The notes under the pieces were generated by a model. The model saw only the letters and a list, made by a program, of their open reading frames with translations. It was not told the origin of the DNA and searched no databases. Made by a program: the position numbers and the translations under genes. From contig CATPCA010000394.1 in NCBI GenBank assembly GCA_955652545.1, forward strand, positions 1 through 12,034: a stretch of DNA of 12,034 nucleotides, in the 5' to 3' direction. Within the stretch, counting starts at the first letter, position 1. The number at the start of each line of letters is the position of its first letter. Origin of the DNA: Candidatus Dormiibacterota bacterium (lineage in GTDB: Bacteria; Chloroflexota; Dormibacteria; UBA8260). Below are positions 7,137-12,034 of this stretch, in pieces.

Positions 7137-8397
7137 GGACCGCTGTAGCGTCGGCGACGCGTTTCACCGCCACCAGGTAGGCACCGAGCCGCAGTGACAC
7201 GCGGTGCTGGTCGGCCTGCTCACACATCTGCACGAATGCGCGTCGCAGGATGCGCTCGAGTTGCCTGTTGATCTCCCCCTCCTCCCAGAAGAAAGATTGA
7301 AGATCCTGCACCCACTCGAAATACGACACGGTGACGCCACCGGCATTGGCGAGGATGTCCGGAACGACAACGATGCCGCGGTGTTCGAGGATGAGGTCGG
7401 CGTCGGGGGTGGTCGGGCCGTTGGCACCCTCGATGATGATCGCCGCCTGGATACGTCCGGCATTGCGTGCGGTGATCTGGTTCTCGAGCGCAGCCGGGAC
7501 GAGCAGGTCGACCGGCAGCTCGAGCAGCTCACTGTTGGTCACCGCTTGTGCATGCGGAAAGCCGGCGACGGAGCCGGTGCTGCGACGGTGCTCGAGCAAG
7601 GCCGGGACGTCGAGACCTCCGGGATTGTGGATCCCACCCGAGACATCTGAGACCGCGCAGATGCGAAACCCCCGCTCGGACATCAGTTCGGCGCTGACGC
7701 TGCCGACGTTGCCGAACCCTTGCACGGCAACCGTGGTCGAGTTTGGAGCGCGTTGCAGCCGCTGGCAGATCTCGAGCGCCGAGATGCAGACACCGCGCCC
7801 CGTCGCCGACGCTCTCCCCTCACTGCCGCCGATGTCGAGGGGCTTGCCCGTAACCACGGCGGGAATCGAGTACCCGGCCTCCATCGACACCGTGTCCATG
7901 ATCCAGGCCATCACCTCGGCGTTGGTGTTGACGTCCGGCGCGGGGATGTCCGACTCAGGGCCGATCAGGAGGCTGATCTCGCTGGCGAAGCGCCGTGTCA
8001 ACCTCTCGAGCTCGCGATGACTGAGCTCCTTGGGATCGACCACAACCCCGCCCTTGGCGCCACCGTAGGGGATGTTCATCAGCGCGCACTTCCACGTCAT
8101 CCACATGGACAGCGCCTTGACCTCTTCGAGGTTGGTCGCGGGATGGAAACGGATGCCGCCCTTGGCGGGCCCGCGGGTGGTGTTGTGCTGGACTCGGTAG
8201 CCCTCGAACACACGCACCGAACCGTCGTCCATCTTCACCGGGAAACGGACGAGAAGTTCGCGCCGCACCTCACGCAGGACGGCGCGAAGGCCGGGTGAGA
8301 GGTTGAGGATGTGCGCTGCGTTGTCGAACTGCCGCTGGGCATTCATCCAGGGATCGTCCGCCAGGGCGGAGGTCGGAACCGCGGCCATCGCACTCAC
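7120..8397 (-). CDS. gdhA: Glutamate dehydrogenase (Glu/Leu/Phe/Val dehydrogenase family)
   Basis: 425 residues, the length of the hexameric GdhA/RocG/GudB type. It catalyses reversible oxidative deamination of glutamate to 2-oxoglutarate and ammonia in the cytoplasm. Conserved landmarks are [11 protein letters not shown] (76-86, K79), TWKCAL (101-106, K103), the active-site lysine in PYGGAKGG (110-117, K115), PAPDVNTN (152-159, D155) and the dinucleotide loop GFGNVG (227-232). [18 protein letters not shown], near the C-terminus, is characteristic of glutamate dehydrogenases. An Asp at the end of the second Rossmann strand (VSDVSGG, 249-255) leaves NAD versus NADP open. The start is GTG 8397, with a TAGTCT hexamer 7 nt upstream and no ribosome binding site. 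An ATG three codons downstream is an alternative. It is the first gene of a three-gene overlapping operon and is divergent from the rhodanese. Confidence 0.95.
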   Translation of the reverse strand: MSAMAAVPTSALADDPWMNAQRQFDNAAHILNLSPGLRAVLREVRRELLVRFPVKMDDGSVRVFEGYRVQHNTTRGPAKGGIRFHPATNLEEVKALSMWMTWKCALMNIPYGGAKGGVVVDPKELSHRELERLTRRFASEISLLIGPESDIPAPDVNTNAEVMAWIMDTVSMEAGYSIPAVVTGKPLDIGGSEGRASATGRGVCISALEICQRLQRAPNSTTVAVQGFGNVGSVSAELMSERGFRICAVSDVSGGIHNPGGLDVPALLEHRRSTGSVAGFPHAQAVTNSELLELPVDLLVPAALENQITARNAGRIQAAIIIEGANGPTTPDADLILEHRGIVVVPDILANAGGVTVSYFEWVQDLQSFFWEEGEINRQLERILRRAFVQMCEQADQHRVSLRLGAYLVAVKRVADATAVRGIYP

Positions 8398-8404
8398 TGC
8401 AGGC

Positions 8405-8410
8405 AGACTA
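8405..8410 (-). promoter_or_regulatory. -10 hexamer TAGTCT of gdhA, leaderless spacing
   Basis: On the minus strand TAGTCT is followed by 7 nt and then the GTG start at 8397. This places the transcription start at or next to the initiation codon. No good -35 is visible. Confidence 0.5.
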
Positions 8411-8425
8411 CCAGCCGCGTGCTGG
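8411..8425. promoter_or_regulatory. Candidate operator dyad between gdhA and rhodanese promoters
   Basis: CCAGC-N5-GCTGG is a perfect 5-bp dyad touching the upstream edge of the gdhA -10. It lies between the two divergent -10 hexamers. A repressor or activator site is possible, but the dyad is short and high GC makes chance likely. Confidence 0.2.
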
Positions 8426-8443
8426 CTGCGAGTGGACGATTCG

Positions 8444-8449
8444 TATACT
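8444..8449 (+). promoter_or_regulatory. -10 hexamer TATACT of the rhodanese gene, leaderless spacing
   Basis: TATACT, the best -10 match in the window, ends 7 nt before ATG 8457, with no Shine-Dalgarno sequence between. No clear -35 lies 16-18 nt upstream. Confidence 0.6.
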
Positions 8450-8456
8450 CGCCGTC

Positions 8457-8774
8457 ATGTCCACGAACGCGGAGGCGACACCGCAGCAGGCATATGACGC
8501 GGTGGCATCCGGCGCAGCCGTGCTCATCGATGTTCGCGAATCATGGGAGTCAGAGCAGCAGCACATCCCCGGTGCGCTGCTGATCCCTCTCGCCGAGGTG
8601 GCTGGGCGGCTCGACGAGATCCCCGATGACCGCGACGTGTTCGTCCACTGCCGGCTCGGTGGACGCAGTGCCAAGGCCGTCGACTTCCTGCGCGAACACG
8701 GCCGTCCCCGGGCGATCAACGTGGTGGGCGGCATCGAGGCCTGGGAGGAGGCCGGGCTGCCCGTCGCCGGCTGA
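8457..8774 (+). CDS. Single-domain rhodanese-like sulfurtransferase
   Basis: 105 residues, one rhodanese module covering the whole chain. LIDVRESWE (23-31) and HIPGALLIPL (36-45) are the conserved N-terminal motifs. The active-site loop is CRLGGRS (65-71) with the persulfide-carrying C65 present, and VVGGIEAWEEAGLPV (89-103) closes the fold. The six-residue CRxGxRS loop is that of sulfurtransferase-type rather than Cdc25-type members. It probably moves sulfane sulfur in the cytoplasm (like GlpE or PspE without the signal peptide). The donor and acceptor are unknown, and no sulfur-pathway neighbour was seen. ATG 8457 is close to the TATACT hexamer and appears leaderless. It is divergent from gdhA and convergent with the small membrane protein, stops 17 nt apart. 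Confidence 0.93.
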   Translation: MSTNAEATPQQAYDAVASGAAVLIDVRESWESEQQHIPGALLIPLAEVAGRLDEIPDDRDVFVHCRLGGRSAKAVDFLREHGRPRAINVVGGIEAWEEAGLPVAG

Positions 8775-8796
8775 GCCTCGCGTTCGTCCGCTCAGC
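8770..8796. repeat. Dyad spanning both convergent stop codons
   Basis: GCTGAG (8770-8775) and CTCAGC (8791-8796) are a 6-bp inverted repeat with a 15-nt loop. The arms contain the rhodanese TGA and the complement of the opposite gene's stop. It may be a weak bidirectional termination hairpin; no T-run is present. Confidence 0.25.
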
Positions 8797-9067
8797 GCCC
8801 GATGACGAGCAGGACGACAACGATGATGGCGACCGCGGCCAGCAACGTCCCGAAGGCGATCAGCGTCCGGGGACCTGGTGCACGTTCGGCCGGCCGCGGT
8901 GTCGTCACCACGGCGATCCCCTGGCCGGGCAGGGCCGGCGGCGGCGCCAACGGTGGCACCGGCTCCATGGCGGCGGCGATGCTCCAGGGGCGCGGCCGGT
9001 TCGCCACGCCCGCCTCGCCGGCCGGCATCCCAGGGTCACCGTCGGCCGCGTTCGTGTCGGCGTTCAT
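8792..9067 (-). CDS. Small C-terminally anchored membrane protein, unknown function
   Basis: 91 residues from ATG 9067. Residues 1-68 are hydrophilic and rich in Pro and Ala (PPLAPPPALPGQG, 38-50). Residues 69-90 form one strong hydrophobic helix, and the chain ends with a single Arg, a tail-anchored layout with a cytoplasmic N-terminus. The frame is open far upstream (to 10051), but that extension is Arg/His-rich antisense sequence to the next gene and is not credible. Support for ATG 9067 is the clean hydrophilic-to-helix layout, the close divergent spacing (60 bp) to the eight-helix protein, and a TACCGT hexamer 9 nt upstream. I do not recognise the family. It may partner the divergent membrane protein, but this is only context. 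Confidence 0.6.
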   Translation of the reverse strand: MNADTNAADGDPGMPAGEAGVANRPRPWSIAAAMEPVPPLAPPPALPGQGIAVVTTPRPAERAPGPRTLIAFGTLLAAVAIIVVVLLVIGR

Positions 9068-9076
9068 CCGATCGTG

Positions 9077-9082
9077 ACGGTA
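9077..9082 (-). promoter_or_regulatory. -10-like TACCGT before the 91-residue protein
   Basis: On the minus strand TACCGT lies 9 nt before ATG 9067. It matches only the TANNNT core, so support rests mainly on the repeated spacing seen before other genes here. Confidence 0.3.
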
Positions 9083-9115
9083 GCGCAGCCGCCGGCCGGC
9101 TGACAGCCCGCTGCG

Positions 9116-9121
9116 TACCAT
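9116..9121 (+). promoter_or_regulatory. -10 hexamer TACCAT before the eight-helix protein
   Basis: TACCAT ends 6 nt before GTG 9128. An in-frame stop at 9101-9103 with no other start codon in between fixes GTG 9128 as the first possible start, and there is no ribosome binding site. Confidence 0.45.
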
Positions 9122-9127
9122 CGCGCG

Positions 9128-9958
9128 GTGCCACCGTCCCTGCCCGATCTCGCGCCGCTGGCAGGGCTGCTCGTGCTCCTCGAGCTCGCGGTCGGCACGG
9201 TCGCGGTCAGCGCCGCCCTCGACCAGGTCGGCAGGGTGGGGCGCGGTTTCGTGGGCACGACAGCGGCGATCTGCGCGCTGATCATGGGTGTCGACCTGCT
9301 GCTCATCTCGGCGGTGTCCGACCTCGCTGCACTGCTGCGCGGCACCGTCGACCCCGGCGCCGTCGCCAACCTGGTGCACTGGTGCGTGGCATTCGCCGTG
9401 CTGCTCGTCGCCGACGTCCTCTTCACGGTCGTCGGCACGGAGGTGTCGCGACGGGTCGTCGAGGTTGCCACGATCGCCGTCGGCGTCGCCGCAATCGTGT
9501 CGGCCGCGGTCGCCATCGGGCCCGCGGTGGGCGGTGCCGGTGACGCGCTGCTCGTGTTCCTGCCGGCGGCTTTCGTCGGCGGCGCAGCCCTCGCCGGTAT
9601 GCTGCTCGGCCACTGGTACCTGGTGACGCCGAGCCTCTCGTTTCGGCCGCTGCGGCTCTCGATCTACGCGGTGTTCGCCGCTGTCGCCGTGGACTGCGCC
9701 GTCATCGCCTACGGGTTGGCCAGCCACGGCAACAGCCGCGAGCGCTTCATCTCCGGCGACCAGGCCGTGCTTTTCTGGCTGCTCGTGGTCGGCGCCGGCG
9801 TGCTGTTCACCGCGGCGGTCAACGCATTCACGCTCTACTTCGCGCGGATCAGGGCCAACCAGCCCGCCACGGCGATGCTGTACGTGCTGATCATCAGCGT
9901 GGTCATGGGCATGGTGCCGACGCATCTGCTGTTCCTGCTGACTGGAACGCCGCTGTAG
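9128..9958 (+). CDS. Uncharacterised eight-helix integral membrane protein
   Basis: 276 residues, almost entirely membrane-embedded, with eight predicted helices near 8-30, 42-65, 78-103, 109-132, 139-162, 176-198, 211-238 and 246-272. I do not recognise the family. Four histidines lie in or at the ends of helices: H84 (LVHWC), H162 (LLGHWYLV), H200 (ASHG) and H266 (PTHLL). The most distinctive motif is GHWYLVTPSLSFRPLR (161-176). Paired intramembrane histidines could bind heme or metal, as in membrane cytochromes, but no CXXCH or other cofactor motif is present and this is speculative. GTG 9128 is the earliest start allowed by the upstream in-frame stop at 9101. The TAG stop lies within the first bases of a repeated sequence. 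It is divergent from the 91-residue membrane protein and convergent with the EamA gene. Confidence 0.85.
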   Translation: MPPSLPDLAPLAGLLVLLELAVGTVAVSAALDQVGRVGRGFVGTTAAICALIMGVDLLLISAVSDLAALLRGTVDPGAVANLVHWCVAFAVLLVADVLFTVVGTEVSRRVVEVATIAVGVAAIVSAAVAIGPAVGGAGDALLVFLPAAFVGGAALAGMLLGHWYLVTPSLSFRPLRLSIYAVFAAVAVDCAVIAYGLASHGNSRERFISGDQAVLFWLLVVGAGVLFTAAVNAFTLYFARIRANQPATAMLYVLIISVVMGMVPTHLLFLLTGTPL

Positions 9959-9975
9959 CGCGACGGGCGGGGACG
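9956..9975. repeat. 20-bp direct repeat, copy 1, includes the upstream stop codon
   Basis: TAGCGCGACGGGCGGGGACG is identical to bases 10024-10043, 68 bp downstream. In copy 1 the first three bases are the TAG stop of the eight-helix protein. The 9-mer CTGCTCAGG also recurs (10014-10022 and 10060-10068), so the two units share both a head and a tail and the second is shorter. Confidence 0.8.
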
Positions 9976-10023
9976 CCAGCGCGACCGGCGTGGGACGGTA
10001 GGGACCGCGGCGGCTGCTCAGGT

Positions 10024-10043
10024 TAGCGCGACGGGCGGGGACG
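10024..10043. repeat. 20-bp direct repeat, copy 2
   Basis: Exact second copy of the 20-mer at 9956-9975. Its 3' part is also the start of the left arm of the larger inverted repeat, so direct and inverted repeats are nested. Confidence 0.8.
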
Positions 10044-10068
10044 GCAGGCATCGCGACGCCTGCTCAGG

Positions 10069-10096
10069 CTTCGCAGCCGTTCGCGTCGCTGCGAAG
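10069..10096. terminator. 9-bp hairpin with 10-nt loop
   Basis: CTTCGCAGC (10069-10077) pairs perfectly with GCTGCGAAG (10088-10096). It shares GAAG (10093-10096) with the next hairpin, so the two cannot form fully at once. Confidence 0.4.
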
Positions 10097-10113
10097 TCGC
10101 CACCGGCGACTTC
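10093..10113. terminator. Strong 9-bp hairpin with 3-nt loop, likely bidirectional terminator
   Basis: GAAGTCGCC-ACC-GGCGACTTC is a perfect compact stem-loop between two converging genes, the expected place for a shared terminator. The downstream sequence on the plus strand is T/C-rich (TTCGCTCCTTCGG) but has no true T-run. Confidence 0.5.
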
Positions 10114-10175
10114 TTCGCTCCTTCGGCTGCTGCAGAATTCGCTGTCGCCGCGATTCCTGCCGTCCCCGCCCTCCC

Positions 10176-11075
10176 TCAGGTGCCTTCGGTGACCAGGTCC
10201 GCTGCGACGGCTGGCGGTGCTGATCTCAGTGTCACCGCCAGACCAGTCAGGATGAGCACGCCACCCACGACGGTGGACACGGCCGGGTGCTGCCCCAGCA
10301 CGATGAATGCGAGCAGCGCTGCCAGTGGTGGTTCACCCAGGAACGAGAGCGACACGGTGCTCGCGCGCAGGTGGCGAAGTGTCCAGTTGAAGACTGTGTG
10401 GCCGCCGACTGTGCACACGGCAGCCAGTCCCAGGCAGGCCAGCAGCGTGCGGCCGCCGGGTGCGTGCAGGCCGGTGCCGACGATCGCGGTTGCGACGGCG
10501 GCGGCGCTGACGATCGCGTAGACAATGGCCGAGTAGGCGGCGACACCGGAGCGGCTGCGCCGGCTTCGGCCGATCAGCAGGTAGCCGGCGAGGGCGAGGC
10601 CGCCGGTGATGGCGAGAAGGTCCCCTCTGAGCGCGTTGCCGCCCGCTCCGAACGCCCCCGCGCAGGTGATCACCGTTCCGCAGATGGCGAGTGCGATCCC
10701 AGCGACGATTCGACTGTCGACCCGGTCGCCGAGGATCAGGGCGCCGAGCGGAGTGACCACCAGCGGGTGGAGCGACACCAGCAGGACGCTCGCCGCCACC
10801 GAGGTGTCGGCCAACGACGCGGTCCAGGTGAGGAAGTGCACGGCGAGCAGCGCACCGGCCACCAGTGTGAGCAGGAGGTCGCGACGCGTACCGCCGACCG
10901 CGCCTTGGCGCAACTGCGGCAGCGCCCACGGGGCGAGCAGTCCGACCGCCAATGCCATGCGCAACCACACCACGGTTGCCGCGTCCGTCTGCGCCTCCTG
11001 GACCAGGATCGCCGACACCGAGACCGCGACGGTCGCGCCCGCCAGCGCCAACGGTGCTCCGCGGCGGTCGATCAC
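10176..11075 (-). CDS. EamA/DMT-superfamily transporter
   Basis: 299 residues with ten predicted helices in two five-helix EamA repeats, the classic DMT length. The repeats start near residue 7 and near residue 150. Typical motifs are the first-repeat helix-end sequence LVSLHPLVVTPLGALILGDRV (about 103-123) and its second-repeat counterpart SLSFLGEPPLAALLAFIVLGQ, each with the conserved Pro and terminal Gly/Glu-type turn. The family exports or imports small metabolites such as amino acids, nucleosides or drugs; the substrate is not readable. GTG 11075 overlaps the hpt TGA by four bases (GTGA), so it is translated by coupling from hpt. This hints at a purine-related substrate but does not prove it. 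Confidence 0.9.
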   Translation of the reverse strand: MIDRRGAPLALAGATVAVSVSAILVQEAQTDAATVVWLRMALAVGLLAPWALPQLRQGAVGGTRRDLLLTLVAGALLAVHFLTWTASLADTSVAASVLLVSLHPLVVTPLGALILGDRVDSRIVAGIALAICGTVITCAGAFGAGGNALRGDLLAITGGLALAGYLLIGRSRRSRSGVAAYSAIVYAIVSAAAVATAIVGTGLHAPGGRTLLACLGLAAVCTVGGHTVFNWTLRHLRASTVSLSFLGEPPLAALLAFIVLGQHPAVSTVVGGVLILTGLAVTLRSAPPAVAADLVTEGT

Positions 11076-11614
11076 ACGCCGTGCAGCGCGCGCACGTCAG
11101 CGAGGTTGCGGTAGCGCTCACAGTAATCGAGTCCGTACCCGACGACGAAGCGGTCGGGAATGTCGAAACCGTGCCAGTCAACCTCCAGCGGGTGTTCGCG
11201 GCGCGCCGTCTTGTTGAGCAGTGCCACCACCCTCACCGACCGCGCGCCCACCGCGGCGAGGTAGGCCTGCAGGTACGCAATGGTGTTGCCGGTGTCGACG
11301 ATGTCCTCGACGATGAGGACGTCGCGGCCGGTCAGCGATGTGCTCGGCTCCCTCACCAGCTCCATCCGGCCGGTGCTGACGGTGCCGGAGCCGTAGGAAC
11401 GCAGGGCGACGCTGTCGATCTCGACGGGAATTGTCAGGGCTCGCGCCAGGTCGGATGTGAAGATGAGAGAACCCTTGAGAACGCAGAGAAGCACGATAGG
11501 GCGATCGACATCCCCGTAGTGGGTGTCGATGTCCGCGGCGAGCTCAGCCACACGGCGCCGTATTGACGCCGACTCGACGAGCGTTTCGCCAAGGCCTGGC
11601 ATCGGGCTGCTCAT
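11072..11614 (-). CDS. hpt: Hypoxanthine(-guanine) phosphoribosyltransferase
   Basis: 180 residues, the normal length for bacterial HPRT. Transfers phosphoribose from PRPP to hypoxanthine or guanine (IMP/GMP salvage) in the cytoplasm. Motifs in order are the cis-peptide LKGS (47-50), the flexible-loop SYGSG (73-77), the PRPP-binding VLIVEDIVDTGNT (99-111) with the Glu-Asp pair, purine-contacting LLNKTARRE (132-140, K135) and VGYGLDY (158-164). The start is ATG 11614, 7 nt after a TACACT hexamer and without a ribosome binding site. The EamA transporter follows with a 4-nt overlap, and the ABC-F gene ends 27 nt upstream. In many high-GC bacteria hpt sits beside tilS and ftsH, but neither is here. 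Confidence 0.96.
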   Translation of the reverse strand: MSSPMPGLGETLVESASIRRRVAELAADIDTHYGDVDRPIVLLCVLKGSLIFTSDLARALTIPVEIDSVALRSYGSGTVSTGRMELVREPSTSLTGRDVLIVEDIVDTGNTIAYLQAYLAAVGARSVRVVALLNKTARREHPLEVDWHGFDIPDRFVVGYGLDYCERYRNLADVRALHGV

Positions 11615-11621
11615 CGCCCAC

Positions 11622-11627
11622 AGTGTA
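11622..11627 (-). promoter_or_regulatory. -10 hexamer TACACT of hpt, leaderless spacing
   Basis: On the minus strand TACACT is followed by 7 nt and ATG 11614. The ABC-F stop lies just upstream, so hpt may be read both from this promoter and by read-through. Any -35 would overlap the ABC-F 3' end. Confidence 0.5.
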
Positions 11628-11641
11628 GGAAGCGCACCGTT

Positions 11642-12034
11642 TCAGGTGGACCCGGCCAGCTCTTCCCAGCGCTCGTACAGCTCGGCGAGCGCACCGCTGA
11701 GCCGGTCATGTGCCCGGCCGGCCTCGGCGCCAGTCTGCGCGTCTGCGAACGTTTCTGGGTCGAGCAGACGACTGCGCGCCAGCTCGAGCTCCGCCTCGGT
11801 GGTGGCGATCTCCTCCTCGAGGCGGCGGATCGCTCGCGCCCCGGACTGGCTCGCCGCCGGAGCCGGCTGGGGAGCTGGAGCGCGACTCGCGGTGGCGGCG
11901 TTCTCCGCCTCGCGCTCACGGTCGCGCTTCTCGCGATCGCGCACGCGCAGCAGGTCTGTGTACCCGCCCAGCACCTCGCGGATGCCACCATCCTCGATCG
12001 ACCAGGTGCGCGTCGCCACGGCGTCGATGAGGGC
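11642..12034 (-). CDS. ABC-F family ATPase, C-terminal 130 residues, N-terminus beyond right edge
   Basis: The frame is open to the window edge and begins ALIDAVATRTWSIEDGGIR, which matches the segment just after the second ABC SHDR motif of ABC-F proteins (SHDR-ALID-ATRTW-IEDG). LGGYTDLLRVR follows, then a charged linker rich in Ala and Pro, then a coiled coil starting around RAIRRLEEEIATTEAELELA and ending in LAELYERWEEL. That tail is the Uup-like C-terminal coiled coil. ABC-F proteins act on ribosomes (translation factors or antibiotic protection). The subfamily cannot be set without the ATPase domains. A GTG at 12019 could be mistaken for a start, but the conserved sequence continues upstream of it. 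Confidence 0.9.
   Translation of the reverse strand, partial: ALIDAVATRTWSIEDGGIREVLGGYTDLLRVRDREKRDREREAENAATASRAPAPQPAPAASQSGARAIRRLEEEIATTEAELELARSRLLDPETFADAQTGAEAGRAHDRLSGALAELYERWEELAGST

Larger units (their letters stand above)
10033..10171. repeat. 139-bp element bounded by 26-bp imperfect inverted repeats
   Basis: Left arm 10033-10058 and right arm 10146-10171 are complementary at 24 of 26 positions, including an uninterrupted 16-bp GGGCGGGGACGGCAGG core. The interior holds two hairpins. The right arm ends 4 nt before the EamA stop codon. No ORF of interest lies inside. It could be a REP/BIME-like or MITE-like palindromic element, or an elaborate bidirectional terminator. Other copies in the genome would decide. 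Confidence 0.65.

Noticed and set aside
9068..10051. Upstream part of a 419-codon minus-strand frame containing the 91-residue protein
   Set aside because: The upstream part is antisense to the eight-helix protein and composed of charged low-complexity sequence. Only the last 91 codons look like a real protein.
10287..11114. 275-codon plus-strand frame opposite the EamA gene
   Set aside because: Gln/Arg/Asp-rich shadow of a clear ten-helix transporter.
11642..12019. Stand-alone 125-residue protein starting at GTG 12019
   Set aside because: The frame continues upstream with conserved ABC-F sequence (ALIDAV) to the window edge, so this is the end of a larger gene.

Overview
This is a high-GC bacterial window, dense with genes and nearly all coding. 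It holds eleven confident protein genes plus one small, less certain one. No rRNA, tRNA, CRISPR array, transposase or phage gene was seen. Base composition, frequent GTG starts, very short intergenic gaps and apparently leaderless first genes fit a high-GC Gram-positive-like lineage, such as Actinomycetota, Chloroflexota or Dormibacterota. I cannot fix the phylum from sequence alone. The content is mostly housekeeping (purine salvage, methyl cycle, glutamate metabolism) mixed with cell-surface functions.

Layout, left to right. Bases 1-1397 (minus) hold a tandem-domain family 2 glycosyltransferase that runs off the left edge. A roughly 100-bp divergent promoter region separates it from a plus-strand operon: adenine phosphoribosyltransferase (apt), S-adenosylhomocysteine hydrolase (ahcY) and an M16 zinc peptidase (1498-4673). 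It converges on a minus-strand operon read 8397 to 4684: glutamate dehydrogenase, then a membrane-anchored pseudokinase with an extracellular domain, then a MOP-type polysaccharide/lipid flippase. These genes overlap by 17 and 4 nt. A 59-bp bidirectional promoter separates gdhA from a single-domain rhodanese. Next come a small C-terminally anchored membrane protein (minus) and, divergent from it, an uncharacterised eight-helix membrane protein (plus). Bases 9956-10171 are a noncoding block of direct and inverted repeats with strong hairpins. The right end, all minus, carries an EamA transporter coupled by a 4-nt overlap to hypoxanthine phosphoribosyltransferase, then the C-terminal part of an ABC-F ATPase running off the right edge.

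How the genes fit together. AhcY releases adenosine and homocysteine from the methyl-cycle by-product, while Apt and Hpt return purine bases to nucleotides, so both base-salvage enzymes lie in this window. The glycosyltransferase and flippase belong to envelope glycan assembly. The pseudokinase-flippase pair recalls mycobacterial MviN/MurJ, where a pseudokinase is fused to a flippase, but here the modules are separate genes behind glutamate dehydrogenase.

Most notable for follow-up: (1) six of seven transcript-leading genes have a TANNNT -10-like hexamer only 6-9 nt before the start codon, suggesting leaderless transcription; (2) the gdhA-pseudokinase-flippase operon; (3) the nested-repeat block at 9956-10171; (4) the unrecognised eight-helix protein with its divergent small partner.
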